64,000 bases of DNA from CAMLIZ01 sp966212505. Its GTDB lineage: Bacteria > Pseudomonadota > Gammaproteobacteria > Burkholderiales > Burkholderiaceae_C. Both the position numbers and the translations under genes were made by a program. Positions 41,321-49,834 of the stretch are shown here, piece by piece; positions within the stretch are counted from its first letter, which is position 1; every line of letters starts with the position of its first letter. The DNA is taken from positions 62,001 through 126,000 of the forward strand of contig CBIHRS010000002.1 in NCBI GenBank assembly GCA_966212505.1, read 5' to 3'. Under the pieces are notes generated by a model. That model was not told where the DNA came from. It ran no database searches and worked only from the letters and a program-made list of their open reading frames with translations.

Positions 41321-41869
41321 ATGGAAAAACGCGAATCCGCCCAGAGGGAAGCCCGCCACAGTGCAGCCAGCGCTCCGCCGGAAAGGCAGGACGGCAGCGC
41401 CGGGCTCTCGGTGGCGCGAGGCTGGTCGCCCCAGGTCGACGGCAGCGAACGCATGCTCGTGCAGCGACAGCAACTGCAGGACATGGCCGGGCCCTCGCCG
41501 GAAGAAGAGGAAGAGCTGCCGGTGCAGGCCAAGTCGGATGAATCGCGCAGCAACGGGCTGCCCGGGCCCTTGAAGGCCGGCATCGAATCGCTGTCGGGCA
41601 TGGACATGTCCGACGTGACGGTGCACCGCAACTCGAGCCAGCCGGCCCAGCTGAACGCGCTGGCCTATGCGCAGGGCAACGACATCCACCTGGCGGCCGG
41701 GCAAGACCAGCATCTGGCGCACGAGGCCTGGCATGTGGTGCAGCAGCGCCAGGGCCGGGTGCAGCCCACGATGCAGCTGCAGGGCGTGAGCGTGAACGAT
41801 GACGAAAGCCTCGAGAAAGAGGCCGACGCCATGGGCGAACGCGCCGCTCAATTCAAGCCGGCGCGCTGA
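41321..41869 (+). CDS. DUF4157 (eCIS core domain) protein, putative cargo or protease
   Basis: A 182-residue protein. Residues 33-52 carry RGWSPQVDGSERMLVQRQQL, close to the motif of the preceding protein. Residues 78-142 are a DUF4157 domain: LPGPLKAGIESLSGMDMSDV, AQGNDIHLA and the metalloprotease-like HEAWH (134-138). DUF4157 is strongly associated with extracellular contractile injection systems, where it is found in effectors. This protein is the bare domain plus a short tail, so it might be an effector, a loading factor or a processing protease. It lies 14 nt after the nuclease gene. Confidence 0.88.
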   Translation: MEKRESAQREARHSAASAPPERQDGSAGLSVARGWSPQVDGSERMLVQRQQLQDMAGPSPEEEEELPVQAKSDESRSNGLPGPLKAGIESLSGMDMSDVTVHRNSSQPAQLNALAYAQGNDIHLAAGQDQHLAHEAWHVVQQRQGRVQPTMQLQGVSVNDDESLEKEADAMGERAAQFKPAR

Positions 41870-41951
41870 AGCCGGGCTCCGGGCCTTTCGACCCTTCACA
41901 TCCGCATCCGGCACCCGCCATCTCTGCCGCCGTCCGATGCCCTGCGCGCGG

Positions 41952-41991
41952 AGCAGGGCGCAGTATCGGATCCTCCTCCGATAGAGAGCGC
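41952..41991. promoter_or_regulatory. Inverted repeat ahead of the receiver-only regulator
   Basis: TATCGGA-TCCTCC-TCCGATA is a perfect 7-bp dyad at about 41964-41983, just upstream of the GTG start at 41997. It contains a TATCG block like that of the shared eCIS promoter elements. It may be an operator or a small hairpin in the leader. Confidence 0.35.
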
Positions 41992-41996
41992 CTGCC

Positions 41997-42422
41997 GTGA
42001 GCATCCGCCTGCTTCTGGTCGACGACCACATCGCCCTCGGCACCAGCCTGGCTCGGCTGCTCGCGGTGCGCCTCGGGCCGTGCAGCGTGACCCTGCGTGC
42101 CGACGCGAACGCCGCGCTCGAGGCGGCAGCGGCGCAGCCGCCCGACGTCGTCGTCACCGACGTGCAGATGCCGGGCATCGATGGCATCGAGCTGGCACGC
42201 CTGCTGCTGCAGCGCCTGCCGGCATTGCCGATCCTCGCGCTGTCATCGCATCACGAGCCGGCGTTCGCCGAGGCGATGCAGGCGGCCGGCGTGCGCGGCT
42301 ACCTGCTCAAGGACGATCCGCTCGATGAACTGGTGCACGCCATCCGCGAAGTGGCGGCCGGCCGGCGCTACCTGAGCCGCGCGCTCGCTTCCGCCTATCC
42401 CGAGCTGGCTCGGAAATTCTGA
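41997..42422 (+). CDS. Receiver-domain response regulator without output domain
   Basis: A 141-residue receiver with acidic pair D9/D10 (LLVDDHIALG), phosphorylation site D55 (VVVTDVQMPGIDG) and lysine in YLLKDDPLDE. The sequence style is NarL-type, but the LuxR helix-turn-helix is absent: the protein stops about 15 residues after the receiver. It may be a truncated regulator, a phosphate sink or a protein-interaction switch. GTG start. It lies between the cargo genes and the injection-system operon, with no kinase alongside. Confidence 0.85.
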   Translation: MSIRLLLVDDHIALGTSLARLLAVRLGPCSVTLRADANAALEAAAAQPPDVVVTDVQMPGIDGIELARLLLQRLPALPILALSSHHEPAFAEAMQAAGVRGYLLKDDPLDELVHAIREVAAGRRYLSRALASAYPELARKF

Positions 42423-42475
42423 AGCGCAATCTCCGCTTCCTGCTGATTCAAAGCGCCGCGGCGCAGGCCTATCGT
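42421..42475 (+). promoter_or_regulatory. Promoter-proximal element B ahead of the eCIS structural operon
   Basis: GAAGCGCAATCTCCGC (42421-42436) differs from element A by one base, and CTATCGT (42469-42475) follows after 32 nt and ends 44 nt before the first structural gene. The TATCGT block could be a -10 element (T-A-T-x-x-T), but no good -35 is seen, which would fit activator dependence. Confidence 0.55.
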
Positions 42476-42519
42476 GGCGCAGCACGAAGACTCACATACA
42501 CCGGGAGACACGCTTCACC

Positions 42520-43092
42520 ATGATCGACGCCGCGCTCGCCCAGATTGCAGGGCAGCTCAACCAGGCGCTGCGCCGCGGGTTCGGCGTGGCCGAGGACATG
42601 GTGGCGGTGTCCAACATCGTGGAGCTCGATGGCAGCGTGGCGACCAACGTCGCGAACCGGCTGGTGGTGATGCTGGTCAACATCGAGCGCGAAACCACGA
42701 TGGGCCGGGAGTCGGGCCGCGCGGGGGGCTGGGGACGCATCGTGGTGGGCAGCACACCGGCGCACCTGAACCTCTCGGTGATGGTGGCGGCCAATTTCGG
42801 CGGCAGCAACTATCCCGAAGCGCTGAAGCTGATCTCGGCCGTGGTGGCCTTCTTCCAGGGACGCCCGGTGCTCGACCACGCCAACACGCCGGAGCTCGAT
42901 GGCGGCATCGACCGCCTCACGCTGGAGATCGAAAACCTCGACACCGCGGCGCTGTCCAACCTGTGGAGCGTGCTCGGCGGCAAGTACCTGCCGTCGGTGC
43001 TCTACAAGGTGCGCATGGTCAGCGTCGACCCGGGCGACGTGAAGGGCCAGCTGGCCACCATCGCCAGGCCGGATGTGAAGGCCCTGCCATGA
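42520..43092 (+). CDS. eCIS sheath-terminator/cap protein (Afp16/Pvc16-like, DUF4255)
   Basis: A 190-residue protein of the DUF4255 family. MIDAALAQIAGQLNQALRR at the start, the VVMLVNIERE strand, the hydrophobic LNLSVMVAANFGGSNYPEAL segment and LWSVLGGKYLPSVLYKVRM at the end are characteristic. Afp16/Pvc16 caps the tube-sheath stack and controls its length. First gene of the structural operon, coupled by ATGA to the next. Confidence 0.9.
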   Translation: MIDAALAQIAGQLNQALRRGFGVAEDMVAVSNIVELDGSVATNVANRLVVMLVNIERETTMGRESGRAGGWGRIVVGSTPAHLNLSVMVAANFGGSNYPEALKLISAVVAFFQGRPVLDHANTPELDGGIDRLTLEIENLDTAALSNLWSVLGGKYLPSVLYKVRMVSVDPGDVKGQLATIARPDVKALP

Positions 43093-43874
43093 GCGCGTGG
43101 GAGCCGCTGCTGGACCTGCGCATCGAGCATGGCTTCTATGCCGGCGGGGTATGCCGCGGGCTGTCGATCGTGCCCACGTCCGACACGCAGCGGCAGCTCG
43201 ACCGCATGGGTTGCGTGCTCCGGTCGCTCGACGCCGGGATGGCCGTGCTCGCCGATGCGGAGCGCATCACGCGTTTCTTCGATGGCGAGCCGATGGTGCT
43301 CGGCTTCATCGGACGTTCGCGCGACCCGCTGTTCGCGGCCGTCACCGAAGGGCTGAGCACCTCGGGCGATGCGGCGATGCTGTTCGACCAGGCCGCGGCC
43401 GATGGCGAGCTGCTGCAGGGCCGGCTGGAGCCGCTGGCCTCGGCCGGCTGGCAGGCCTTGCTCGCCGCACGCGATCGCCTCGCGGCGCCGGCCTTCGGTC
43501 TGCGGCTCGCGCTGGCCGATGCCAAGCCCCGGCAGTACCGCATCCGCTTCGAGGCGCGGGCCCTGCCATGGAAGTACTACCTCGTCGGCGATTGGGAGCG
43601 AGACGGCCTGTACGTGGCCGATCCCGATGCCGCGGTCGAGTTCTCGCCGGTGTCGCCCGAGCGCCTGCCCGATGGGCGCGAGGTGCTGGCCGCGCTGTCC
43701 TCCGCATCCATCGCGCTGGCCGAACGAGGCAGCCGGCGCTTCCAGCTGCGGCGCCGCACCGGCGGTGCCGACCGGCTGGTCGTCAAGCGGCTGCCGCATG
43801 CGGCAGCCGGCAGCTGGGGCCTGCAGCCTGATCGCGGCGGCGGCCTGGTCTCGGAAATCTATGTCCATTGCTAA
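43089..43874 (+). CDS. Unrecognised protein encoded between eCIS cap and sheath genes
   Basis: A 261-residue soluble protein without signal peptide or transmembrane segment. It has a mostly beta pattern (FGLRLALADAKPRQYRIRFE, WKYYLVGDWERDGLYV, RRFQLRRRTGGADRLV). I recognise no family. Translational coupling to the cap gene and an 18-nt gap to the sheath gene argue that it is a structural or assembly component of the particle. Confidence 0.7.
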   Translation: MSAWEPLLDLRIEHGFYAGGVCRGLSIVPTSDTQRQLDRMGCVLRSLDAGMAVLADAERITRFFDGEPMVLGFIGRSRDPLFAAVTEGLSTSGDAAMLFDQAAADGELLQGRLEPLASAGWQALLAARDRLAAPAFGLRLALADAKPRQYRIRFEARALPWKYYLVGDWERDGLYVADPDAAVEFSPVSPERLPDGREVLAALSSASIALAERGSRRFQLRRRTGGADRLVVKRLPHAAAGSWGLQPDRGGGLVSEIYVHC

Positions 43875-43892
43875 CGCTCACAGGAGGCCCCG

Positions 43893-45413
43893 ATGAGCAC
43901 CGTCATGAAGACGCCTGGCGTCTATATCGTCGAGAAGAATGCGTTTCCCAATTCGGTGGTCGAGGTGGCCACCGCGGTGCCGGCCTTCATCGGCTACACC
44001 GAGCGCGCCGACAACAAGGGCAAGACGCTGCGCAACGTGCCGTGGCGCATCAGCTCGATGGCCGAGTTCCGGCAGTATTTCGGCGGGCCGCCGCCGTGGT
44101 CGTTCGAGGTGCGTGATGCCGGCACCGCCGATCCGCTGTTCACGCAGGACGACAAGAAATACGTCATCGCGCAGGCCGATGCGCCCAAGGGCGGCAACTT
44201 CACGCTCTACCTGAGCATGCTGTTCTTCTTCCAGAACGGCGGCGGGCCCTGCTACGTGGTCTCGGTGGGCGACTACTCGGCCGCGGTGGCGCGCAAGCCG
44301 CTCGAGGAAGGCCTGCTGCCGCTGATCAAGGAGCAGGAGCCGACGATGGTGGTGGTGCCCGAGGCGGTGCTGCTCGATGCCGAGAACTGCTATGGCCTGC
44401 AGCAGGCGGTGCTCAAGCACTGCGGCTACGAGATGCGCAACCGCGTGGCCATCCTCGACGTGGCCAACGGGTACCGCGACATCCGCGATCCGGCGGGCAA
44501 CTGCATCGCCGAGTTCCGCAACGGCGTGGGCACCAACCAGCTCAACTACGCCGCGGCCTACTACCCGTGGCTCAACACCACGCTGGTGCAGGACACCGAG
44601 CTGAGCTTCCAGAACGTGGCCAACCGCGACCAGCTCGCGGCCGTGGTGCGCAAGGACCTGGGCCTGGGCGATGCCGAGCCCGCCGACGACAAGGGCAAGG
44701 CCTACGCCAGCCTCGTTAAAGGCATGGCCGGCACCGACCCCGACAACAAGATGACGCCCGAGCAACTGCACAGCAGCCTGTTCGCGGTGAGCCCGCTGTA
44801 CAAGGCCATCATGCAGGAGATGAAGCGGCAGCTGAACGTGATGCCGCCCAGCGCCGCGATGGCCGGCCTGTACACCATGGTCGACAACACGCGCGGCGTG
44901 TGGAAGGCGCCGGCCAACGTGAGCGTCAACGGCGTGGTGTCGCCCACCGTGAGCCTGTCGGCCGCCGAGCAGGAAGACCTCAACGTCACCCCGCAGGGCA
45001 AGTCGATCAACGCGATCCGCTCGTTCATCGGCGAGGGCGTGCTGGTGTGGGGCGCGCGCACGCTCGACGGCAACAGCCTCGACTGGCGCTACGTCAACGT
45101 GCGGCGCACGATGATCATGCTCGAGGAGTCGTGCCGCCTGGCGGCCAAGGCGCTGGTGTTCGAGCCCAACGTGGCCAGCACCTGGCTCACGATCCGCAGC
45201 ATGATCAGCAACTTCCTCACCAACGTGTGGAAGCGCGGCGGCCTGGCCGGCGCGGTGCCCGACGACGCATTCAGCGTGCACGTGGGCCTGGGCGAGACGA
45301 TGACGCCCGAAGACATCCTCGAAGGCATCCTCCGCGTGACCGTGCTGGTGGCCATCAGCCGCCCGGCCGAGTTCATCGAGATCACCTTCCAGCAGCAGAT
45401 GCAGAAGTCCTGA
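43893..45413 (+). CDS. Contractile tail sheath protein (Afp2/Pvc2-like)
   Basis: A 506-residue sheath protein. The N-terminal MKTPGVYIVEKNAFPNSVV and VPAFIGYTERADNKGK are standard for phage-like and eCIS sheaths, and the C-terminal domain (WRYVNVRRTMIMLEE; FLTNVWKRGGLAGAVPDDAF) forms the inner wall and arm exchange. Afp and PVC encode three sheath paralogues; here only one is found, as in simpler eCIS. It contracts to drive the inner tube. Confidence 0.95.
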   Translation: MSTVMKTPGVYIVEKNAFPNSVVEVATAVPAFIGYTERADNKGKTLRNVPWRISSMAEFRQYFGGPPPWSFEVRDAGTADPLFTQDDKKYVIAQADAPKGGNFTLYLSMLFFFQNGGGPCYVVSVGDYSAAVARKPLEEGLLPLIKEQEPTMVVVPEAVLLDAENCYGLQQAVLKHCGYEMRNRVAILDVANGYRDIRDPAGNCIAEFRNGVGTNQLNYAAAYYPWLNTTLVQDTELSFQNVANRDQLAAVVRKDLGLGDAEPADDKGKAYASLVKGMAGTDPDNKMTPEQLHSSLFAVSPLYKAIMQEMKRQLNVMPPSAAMAGLYTMVDNTRGVWKAPANVSVNGVVSPTVSLSAAEQEDLNVTPQGKSINAIRSFIGEGVLVWGARTLDGNSLDWRYVNVRRTMIMLEESCRLAAKALVFEPNVASTWLTIRSMISNFLTNVWKRGGLAGAVPDDAFSVHVGLGETMTPEDILEGILRVTVLVAISRPAEFIEITFQQQMQKS

Positions 45414-45460
45414 GCTGAACGCTCCAACCTACCCATTCACTACATCATCAGAGGTGCATC

Positions 45461-45919
45461 ATGGCTGACGATGGCTCGAAGCAATCGACCGAGATCTGGC
45501 CCATTCCGAAGTTCCGCTTCATGGTGAAGTGGGGCGACAAGGAGATGTCGTTCCAGGAGGTCTCCGGCCTCGACGCGGAGGCGCAGATCATCGAATACCG
45601 CTCCGGCAACAGCAAGGAGTTCGCGCCGGTGAAGATGCCGGGGCTGAAGAAGTTCAGCAACGTCACGATGAAGAAGGGCGTGTTCAAGTCCGACAACAAG
45701 TTCTGGGAGTGGTTCAAGAAGATCCAGATGAACACGATCGAGCGGGTGCCGGTCACGATCGCGCTGCTCGACGAGAGCGGTGGCAACACGATGGTGTGGA
45801 CGCTGGCCAATGCCTGGCCCACCAAGATCACCGGCACCGACCTCAAGGCCCAGGGCAACGAGGTGGCTGTGGAGACGATCGAGATCGCCCACGAGGGGCT
45901 GACGATCGAGAACGCCTGA
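45461..45919 (+). CDS. Inner tube protein (Afp1/Pvc1-like)
   Basis: A 152-residue tube protein of the T4 gp19-like family: IPKFRFMVKWGDKEMSFQEV, the EYRSGNS loop, and KKGVFKSDNKFWEWFKKIQ. It stacks as hexameric rings to make the tube through which cargo passes. A typical GAGGTG site precedes the ATG. Confidence 0.94.
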   Translation: MADDGSKQSTEIWPIPKFRFMVKWGDKEMSFQEVSGLDAEAQIIEYRSGNSKEFAPVKMPGLKKFSNVTMKKGVFKSDNKFWEWFKKIQMNTIERVPVTIALLDESGGNTMVWTLANAWPTKITGTDLKAQGNEVAVETIEIAHEGLTIENA

Positions 45920-45926
45920 GGCCGGC

Positions 45927-46421
45927 ATGGTCACGGCTGCCCAGCTCCAGGCCGCCCGGCTCTCGCAGGTGGCCGATCCGTATCCGCCTGCGGCCTTCCA
46001 CTTCGCGGTGCGCTTCGGCAGCAGCAGCGCCGAGGCCGATGCCGCCTTCCAGGAGCTGAGCGGCATCGCCGCGCAGATGGAGCTGGAGCCGGTGGTCGAG
46101 GGCGGCGAGAACCGCTTCGTGCACCAGCTGCCCAAGGCCATGAAGGCCCAGCGCCTGGTGCTCAAGCGCGGTGTCGCGCCGCTCAATTCGATGCTGGTGC
46201 GCTGGTGCAAGGAGACCTTCGACAACGAGCTGGCCAAGCCGATCCGTCCGCAGCTGGTGCAGGTGGAGTTGCGCGATGCCAAGGGCCAGCCGCTGCGCCA
46301 GTGGTCGCTCGAGAACGCTTGGCCGGTGCAGTGGGATGTGCAGCCCTTCGGCGCGCAGAAGAACGAGGTGGCGATCGAGAAGATCGAGCTGGCCTATGCC
46401 TATGCCACGCGGGCCAAGTGA
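45927..46421 (+). CDS. Tube-initiator / second tube protein (Afp5/Pvc5-like)
   Basis: A 164-residue gp19-like protein that shares the tube fold with its neighbour: YPPAAFHFAVRFGSSSAEAD, FQELSGIAAQME, and the LKRGVAPLNSMLVRWCKETF helix. In Afp/PVC the protein at this position joins the tube to the baseplate and spike. It begins 7 nt after the tube gene. Confidence 0.88.
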   Translation: MVTAAQLQAARLSQVADPYPPAAFHFAVRFGSSSAEADAAFQELSGIAAQMELEPVVEGGENRFVHQLPKAMKAQRLVLKRGVAPLNSMLVRWCKETFDNELAKPIRPQLVQVELRDAKGQPLRQWSLENAWPVQWDVQPFGAQKNEVAIEKIELAYAYATRAK

Positions 46422-46433
46422 CGGGAGCCGGAG

Positions 46434-46616
46434 ATGACGATCGAAGTGCGCCAGCTGACCATCCGCTCCTCGGTGGGCAGCGAGCCCCCGCCCACCCGGC
46501 GCGAGAGCGAACCGCGCAACCCGGAAGCGCTGCTGCAGCGGCAGCTGCGCGACCAGGTGCTGGCCGAGTGCAAGCGCTGGCTGGAGCAGCGGCTGCAGGG
46601 CGAGCGGGAGCGCTGA
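46434..46616 (+). CDS. Small DUF5908-like baseplate protein (Afp6-type position)
   Basis: A 60-residue protein with a beta start (MTIEVRQLTIRSSVG) and a helical, charged end (LLQRQLRDQVLAECKRWLEQ). Size and position match the DUF5908 proteins found between the second tube protein and the LysM baseplate protein in eCIS loci. Its stop is 1 nt before the next ATG. Confidence 0.75.
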   Translation: MTIEVRQLTIRSSVGSEPPPTRRESEPRNPEALLQRQLRDQVLAECKRWLEQRLQGERER

Positions 46617-46617
46617 G

Positions 46618-47295
46618 ATGAAGACACCGCTCAAGATCACCTGCTACAGCCTGAGCAACGGCAAGGTCGAGCTGCAGGAGAGCAAGTCGTTCAGCGTGAT
46701 GATCAATCCGGCCACGCTCAAGCACGACCAGCAGATTTCGTACAACGAGAAGTACGAGATGGGCAAGCCGGGCGCCGAGCCCAAGTTCAATGCCATCGGC
46801 GTCGACACGCTCAAGTTCGACATCGTGCTCGACGGCACCGGCGTGGTGCCGCCGGTCTCGCCCGAGGCCGAGCCGGCGGGCAACGTGATGGACCAGCTGC
46901 AGAAGCTGCGCTCGGTGGTCTATGCCTACGACGGCAGCAAGCACGAGCCCAGCCGCGTGCGCCTGCTGTGGGGCACGCTGATCTTCTTCGGCCGGCTGAA
47001 GACGATGTCGACCGACTACACGCTGTTCAAGCCCAGCGGCGACCCGCTGCGCGCCAAGGTGTCCATGAGCTTCATCGGCACGATGAGCAAGGACAAGATG
47101 GCGCTGGTGTCCAACCGCTCGTCGCCCGATCTCAACCACCGCGTCGTCGTGCGCGAGGGCGACAGCCTGCCGCTGATGTGCCACGCGATCTACGGCGATT
47201 CGTCGTACTACCCCGACGTGGCGCGCCACAACGGGCTGGTGCAGTTCCGCCAGCTGGCACCCGGGCTGGTGCTCGATTTCCCGCCGCTGCAATAG
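46618..47295 (+). CDS. LysM-domain baseplate hub protein (Afp7/Pvc7-like)
   Basis: A 225-residue protein. The N-terminal part (FSVMINPATLKHDQQISYNE) is a tube-like hub domain; the last 45 residues form a LysM-like domain (VVVREGDSLPLMCHAIYGDS, then ARHNGLVQFRQLAPG). It corresponds to T4 gp53/Pvc7, which clamps the tube to the spike. Confidence 0.9.
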   Translation: MKTPLKITCYSLSNGKVELQESKSFSVMINPATLKHDQQISYNEKYEMGKPGAEPKFNAIGVDTLKFDIVLDGTGVVPPVSPEAEPAGNVMDQLQKLRSVVYAYDGSKHEPSRVRLLWGTLIFFGRLKTMSTDYTLFKPSGDPLRAKVSMSFIGTMSKDKMALVSNRSSPDLNHRVVVREGDSLPLMCHAIYGDSSYYPDVARHNGLVQFRQLAPGLVLDFPPLQ

Positions 47296-47297
47296 CC

Positions 47298-49088
47298 ATG
47301 GCCGAATCGCCTTCCATCGCCGGCGGCGGCCTCGTCAGGGTCTCGATCACCAGCGAGGGTTCGCCGCTGCCCGAGACGATCGGGCTGCTGTCGGTGTTGA
47401 TAGAGCGCGCCGTCAACCGCGTGCCGGTGGCGCGCATCGTCGTGCGCGATGGCGACATGCCGGCGCAGAAGATGCCGGTCAGCGACGCGGCGCACTTCAA
47501 GCCCGGCGCCGCGATCGTGATCAAGGCCGGCTACGAAGACGACGAAGAGACGGTGTTCGAAGGCATCGTCGTGCGCCACGGCATCACCATCTACAACGGC
47601 AACGATGCGCGGCTGGTGGTCGAGTGCCGCGACAAGGCGGTGCGCATGACCATCGGGCGCTGCAATGCCAACTACGTCGACCAGACCGACAGCGACGTGA
47701 TCCAGGCATTGATCGGCGCCCATGGCCTCGGTGCCGATGTGCAGTCCACCAGCCTGCAGCATGCCGCGCTGGTGCAGCACTTCAGCACCGACTGGGATTT
47801 CATGCTCGCGCGTGCCGAGGCCAACGGGCTGCTGGTGATCGCCGAAGACGGCACGGTCAGCGCGAAGCCGCCGCAGACCTCCGCCGCGGCGGTGCTGAAG
47901 GTGGCCTACGGCGTCGACCTGATGGATTTCCAGGCCGACATCGATGCGCGCACGCAGCTCAGCGCAGCGCAGGGCTTCTCGTGGGATCCGAAGACGCAGG
48001 CGGTGGTGCAGGGCACTTCCGCCTCGCCGCCCAGCCTGCAGTCGCAGGGCGACCTCGACGCGGCCACGCTGGCGAAGGTGATCGGGCTGTCGTCCTTCCG
48101 CCTGCAGTCGGGTGCGCCCTTCGAGAAAGAGGCGCTCAAGGCCTGGGCCGAGGCGCAGCAGCTCAAGGCCGGCCTCGCGCGCATCCGCGGCCGCATGACC
48201 TTCCAGGGCAGCGCCAAGGCCAAGGTCGGCGGGCTGATCGAGCTCGAAGGCGTGGGCTCGCGCTTCAGCGGGCAGGTGTTCGTCTGCGGCCTCGTGCACG
48301 AGATCGCCGACGGCAACTGGACCACGCAGGCCGAGTTCGGCATGTCGCCGCAATGGCTCACCGCGCAGCCCGACGTGGCCGCGCCACCGGCCGCCGGGCT
48401 GCTGCCGCCGGTGCCGGGGCTGCAGGTGGGCGTGGTGATGAAGCTCGACGCCAGCCCCGACGGCGAACCCAAGATCCAGGTCAAGGTGCCGGTGCTCGAA
48501 GCCACCACCGAGGGCGTGTGGGCCCGCGTGGCCAAGCTCTATGCCTCCGAATCCTTCGGCGCCTTCTTCCTGCCGGAGGTGGGCGACGAGGTGCTGCTCG
48601 GCTACTTCAACGCCGACCCCTCGCACCCGGTGGTGCTGGGCAGCCTCTACAGCAGCAAGCGCAAGCCGCCCTACGAGCTGGGTGCCAGCAACGACATCAA
48701 GGCCATCGTCACCCGCTGCAAGCATCGCATCGAGTTCGACGAGAAGGACAAGATCATCACGATCACCACGCCGGCCGAGAACAAGGTGGTCATCAGCGAC
48801 AAGGACAAGTCCATCCTGCTGAGCGACCAGAACGGCAACACCGTGAAGCTCGACCCCGGCGGCATCGCGCTCGACAGCCCCAAGGACATCACCTGCACCG
48901 CCAAGGGCGGCATCACGCTCGATGCCGTGGGTGCGGTGAACATCACCTCGAAGGCCGACGTGAAGGCGCAGGGCCTGAACGTCAACTGCCAGGCCCAGGT
49001 GGGCTTCGTGGCCAAGGGCACCGCCAGCGCCGAACTCTCGGCCTCGGGCCAGACCACCGTGCAGGGCGCGATGGTGATGATCAACTGA
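47298..49088 (+). CDS. VgrG-like central spike protein (Afp8/Pvc8-like)
   Basis: A 596-residue spike protein. Residues about 1-360 are the gp27-like base (VDQTDSDVIQALIGAHGL; QHFSTDWDFMLARAEANGL). Residues about 370-440 are an OB-fold (VPVLEATTEGVWARVAKLYA; FFLPEVGDEVLLGYFN), and the remainder is a beta-helical needle with short repeats (ISDKDKSILLSDQNGN). It sits at the tip of the tube below a PAAR cone. There is no C-terminal toxin extension. Confidence 0.95.
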   Translation: MAESPSIAGGGLVRVSITSEGSPLPETIGLLSVLIERAVNRVPVARIVVRDGDMPAQKMPVSDAAHFKPGAAIVIKAGYEDDEETVFEGIVVRHGITIYNGNDARLVVECRDKAVRMTIGRCNANYVDQTDSDVIQALIGAHGLGADVQSTSLQHAALVQHFSTDWDFMLARAEANGLLVIAEDGTVSAKPPQTSAAAVLKVAYGVDLMDFQADIDARTQLSAAQGFSWDPKTQAVVQGTSASPPSLQSQGDLDAATLAKVIGLSSFRLQSGAPFEKEALKAWAEAQQLKAGLARIRGRMTFQGSAKAKVGGLIELEGVGSRFSGQVFVCGLVHEIADGNWTTQAEFGMSPQWLTAQPDVAAPPAAGLLPPVPGLQVGVVMKLDASPDGEPKIQVKVPVLEATTEGVWARVAKLYASESFGAFFLPEVGDEVLLGYFNADPSHPVVLGSLYSSKRKPPYELGASNDIKAIVTRCKHRIEFDEKDKIITITTPAENKVVISDKDKSILLSDQNGNTVKLDPGGIALDSPKDITCTAKGGITLDAVGAVNITSKADVKAQGLNVNCQAQVGFVAKGTASAELSASGQTTVQGAMVMIN

Positions 49089-49106
49089 ACACACGAAGGA
49101 ATCCGC

Positions 49107-49406
49107 ATGCCTCCCGCCGCCCGCCTGACCGACATGCATGCCTGCCCGATGCAGACTCCCGGCCTGCCGCCGATCCCGCACGTGGGCGGCCCGGTGATCG
49201 GGCCCGGCGTGCCCACCGTGCTGATCGGCAAGCTGCCGGCCGCGGTGGTGGGCGACAACGCGGTGTGCGTCGGCCCACCCGATGCGATCGTCATGGGCTC
49301 GACCACGGTGATGATCGGCAAGAAGCCGGCCGCGCGGGTGGGCGATCCCACGGCGCATGGCGGCCAGATCGCCGTGGGCCTGCCCACGGTGATGATCGGA
49401 GGCTGA
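49107..49406 (+). CDS. PAAR-domain spike tip
   Basis: A 99-residue PAAR protein: PAARLTDMHACPM, IGPGVPTVLIGKLPAAVVGD, and GSTTVMIGKKPAARVGDPTA. Histidines and cysteine at the N-terminus and a later HGG fit the zinc-bound cone tip. It has no fused effector domain. In Afp/PVC it corresponds to Afp10. Confidence 0.95.
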   Translation: MPPAARLTDMHACPMQTPGLPPIPHVGGPVIGPGVPTVLIGKLPAAVVGDNAVCVGPPDAIVMGSTTVMIGKKPAARVGDPTAHGGQIAVGLPTVMIGG

Positions 49407-49410
49407 TGCG

Positions 49411-49821
49411 GTGGATGCCGACAAGCGCTTCCTCGGCACCGGCTGGGGTTTTCCGCCCAGCTTCGCGCGCTTCGGCGGCGGGCTCCGCGCGCGCATGGTG
49501 TCGGAAGAAGAAGACATCCGCGAGAGCCTGCACATCCTGCTGTCGACCGCGCCGGGCGAACGCGTGATGCAGCCCGACTACGGTTGCGGCCTGCGGCGCC
49601 TGGTGTTCGCGCACCTCAACGACAGCACGCTCACCGAGATCCGCGACGTGATCGGCCAGGCCGTGCTGTTCCACGAGGTGCGCATCACGCTGAACGCAGT
49701 GGACGTCGACGCCGGCGAATGGGCCGAAGGCCTGCTGCGGCTGCGGCTCGACTACACGGTGCGCACCACCAACACGCGGACCAACATGGTCTATCCGTTC
49801 TACTTCCTGCACGCGGCATGA
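49411..49821 (+). CDS. gp25-like baseplate wedge protein (Afp9/Pvc9-like)
   Basis: A 136-residue GPW/gp25 protein: LGTGWGFPPSFARFGGG, the EEDIRESLHILLSTAPGERV helix with the EPR-like TAPGERVMQPDYGCG, and a C-terminal beta strand. It anchors the first sheath ring to the baseplate. GTG start, 4 nt after the PAAR stop. Confidence 0.92.
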   Translation: MDADKRFLGTGWGFPPSFARFGGGLRARMVSEEEDIRESLHILLSTAPGERVMQPDYGCGLRRLVFAHLNDSTLTEIRDVIGQAVLFHEVRITLNAVDVDAGEWAEGLLRLRLDYTVRTTNTRTNMVYPFYFLHAA

Positions 49822-49834
49822 CGGAGCGGCGGCG

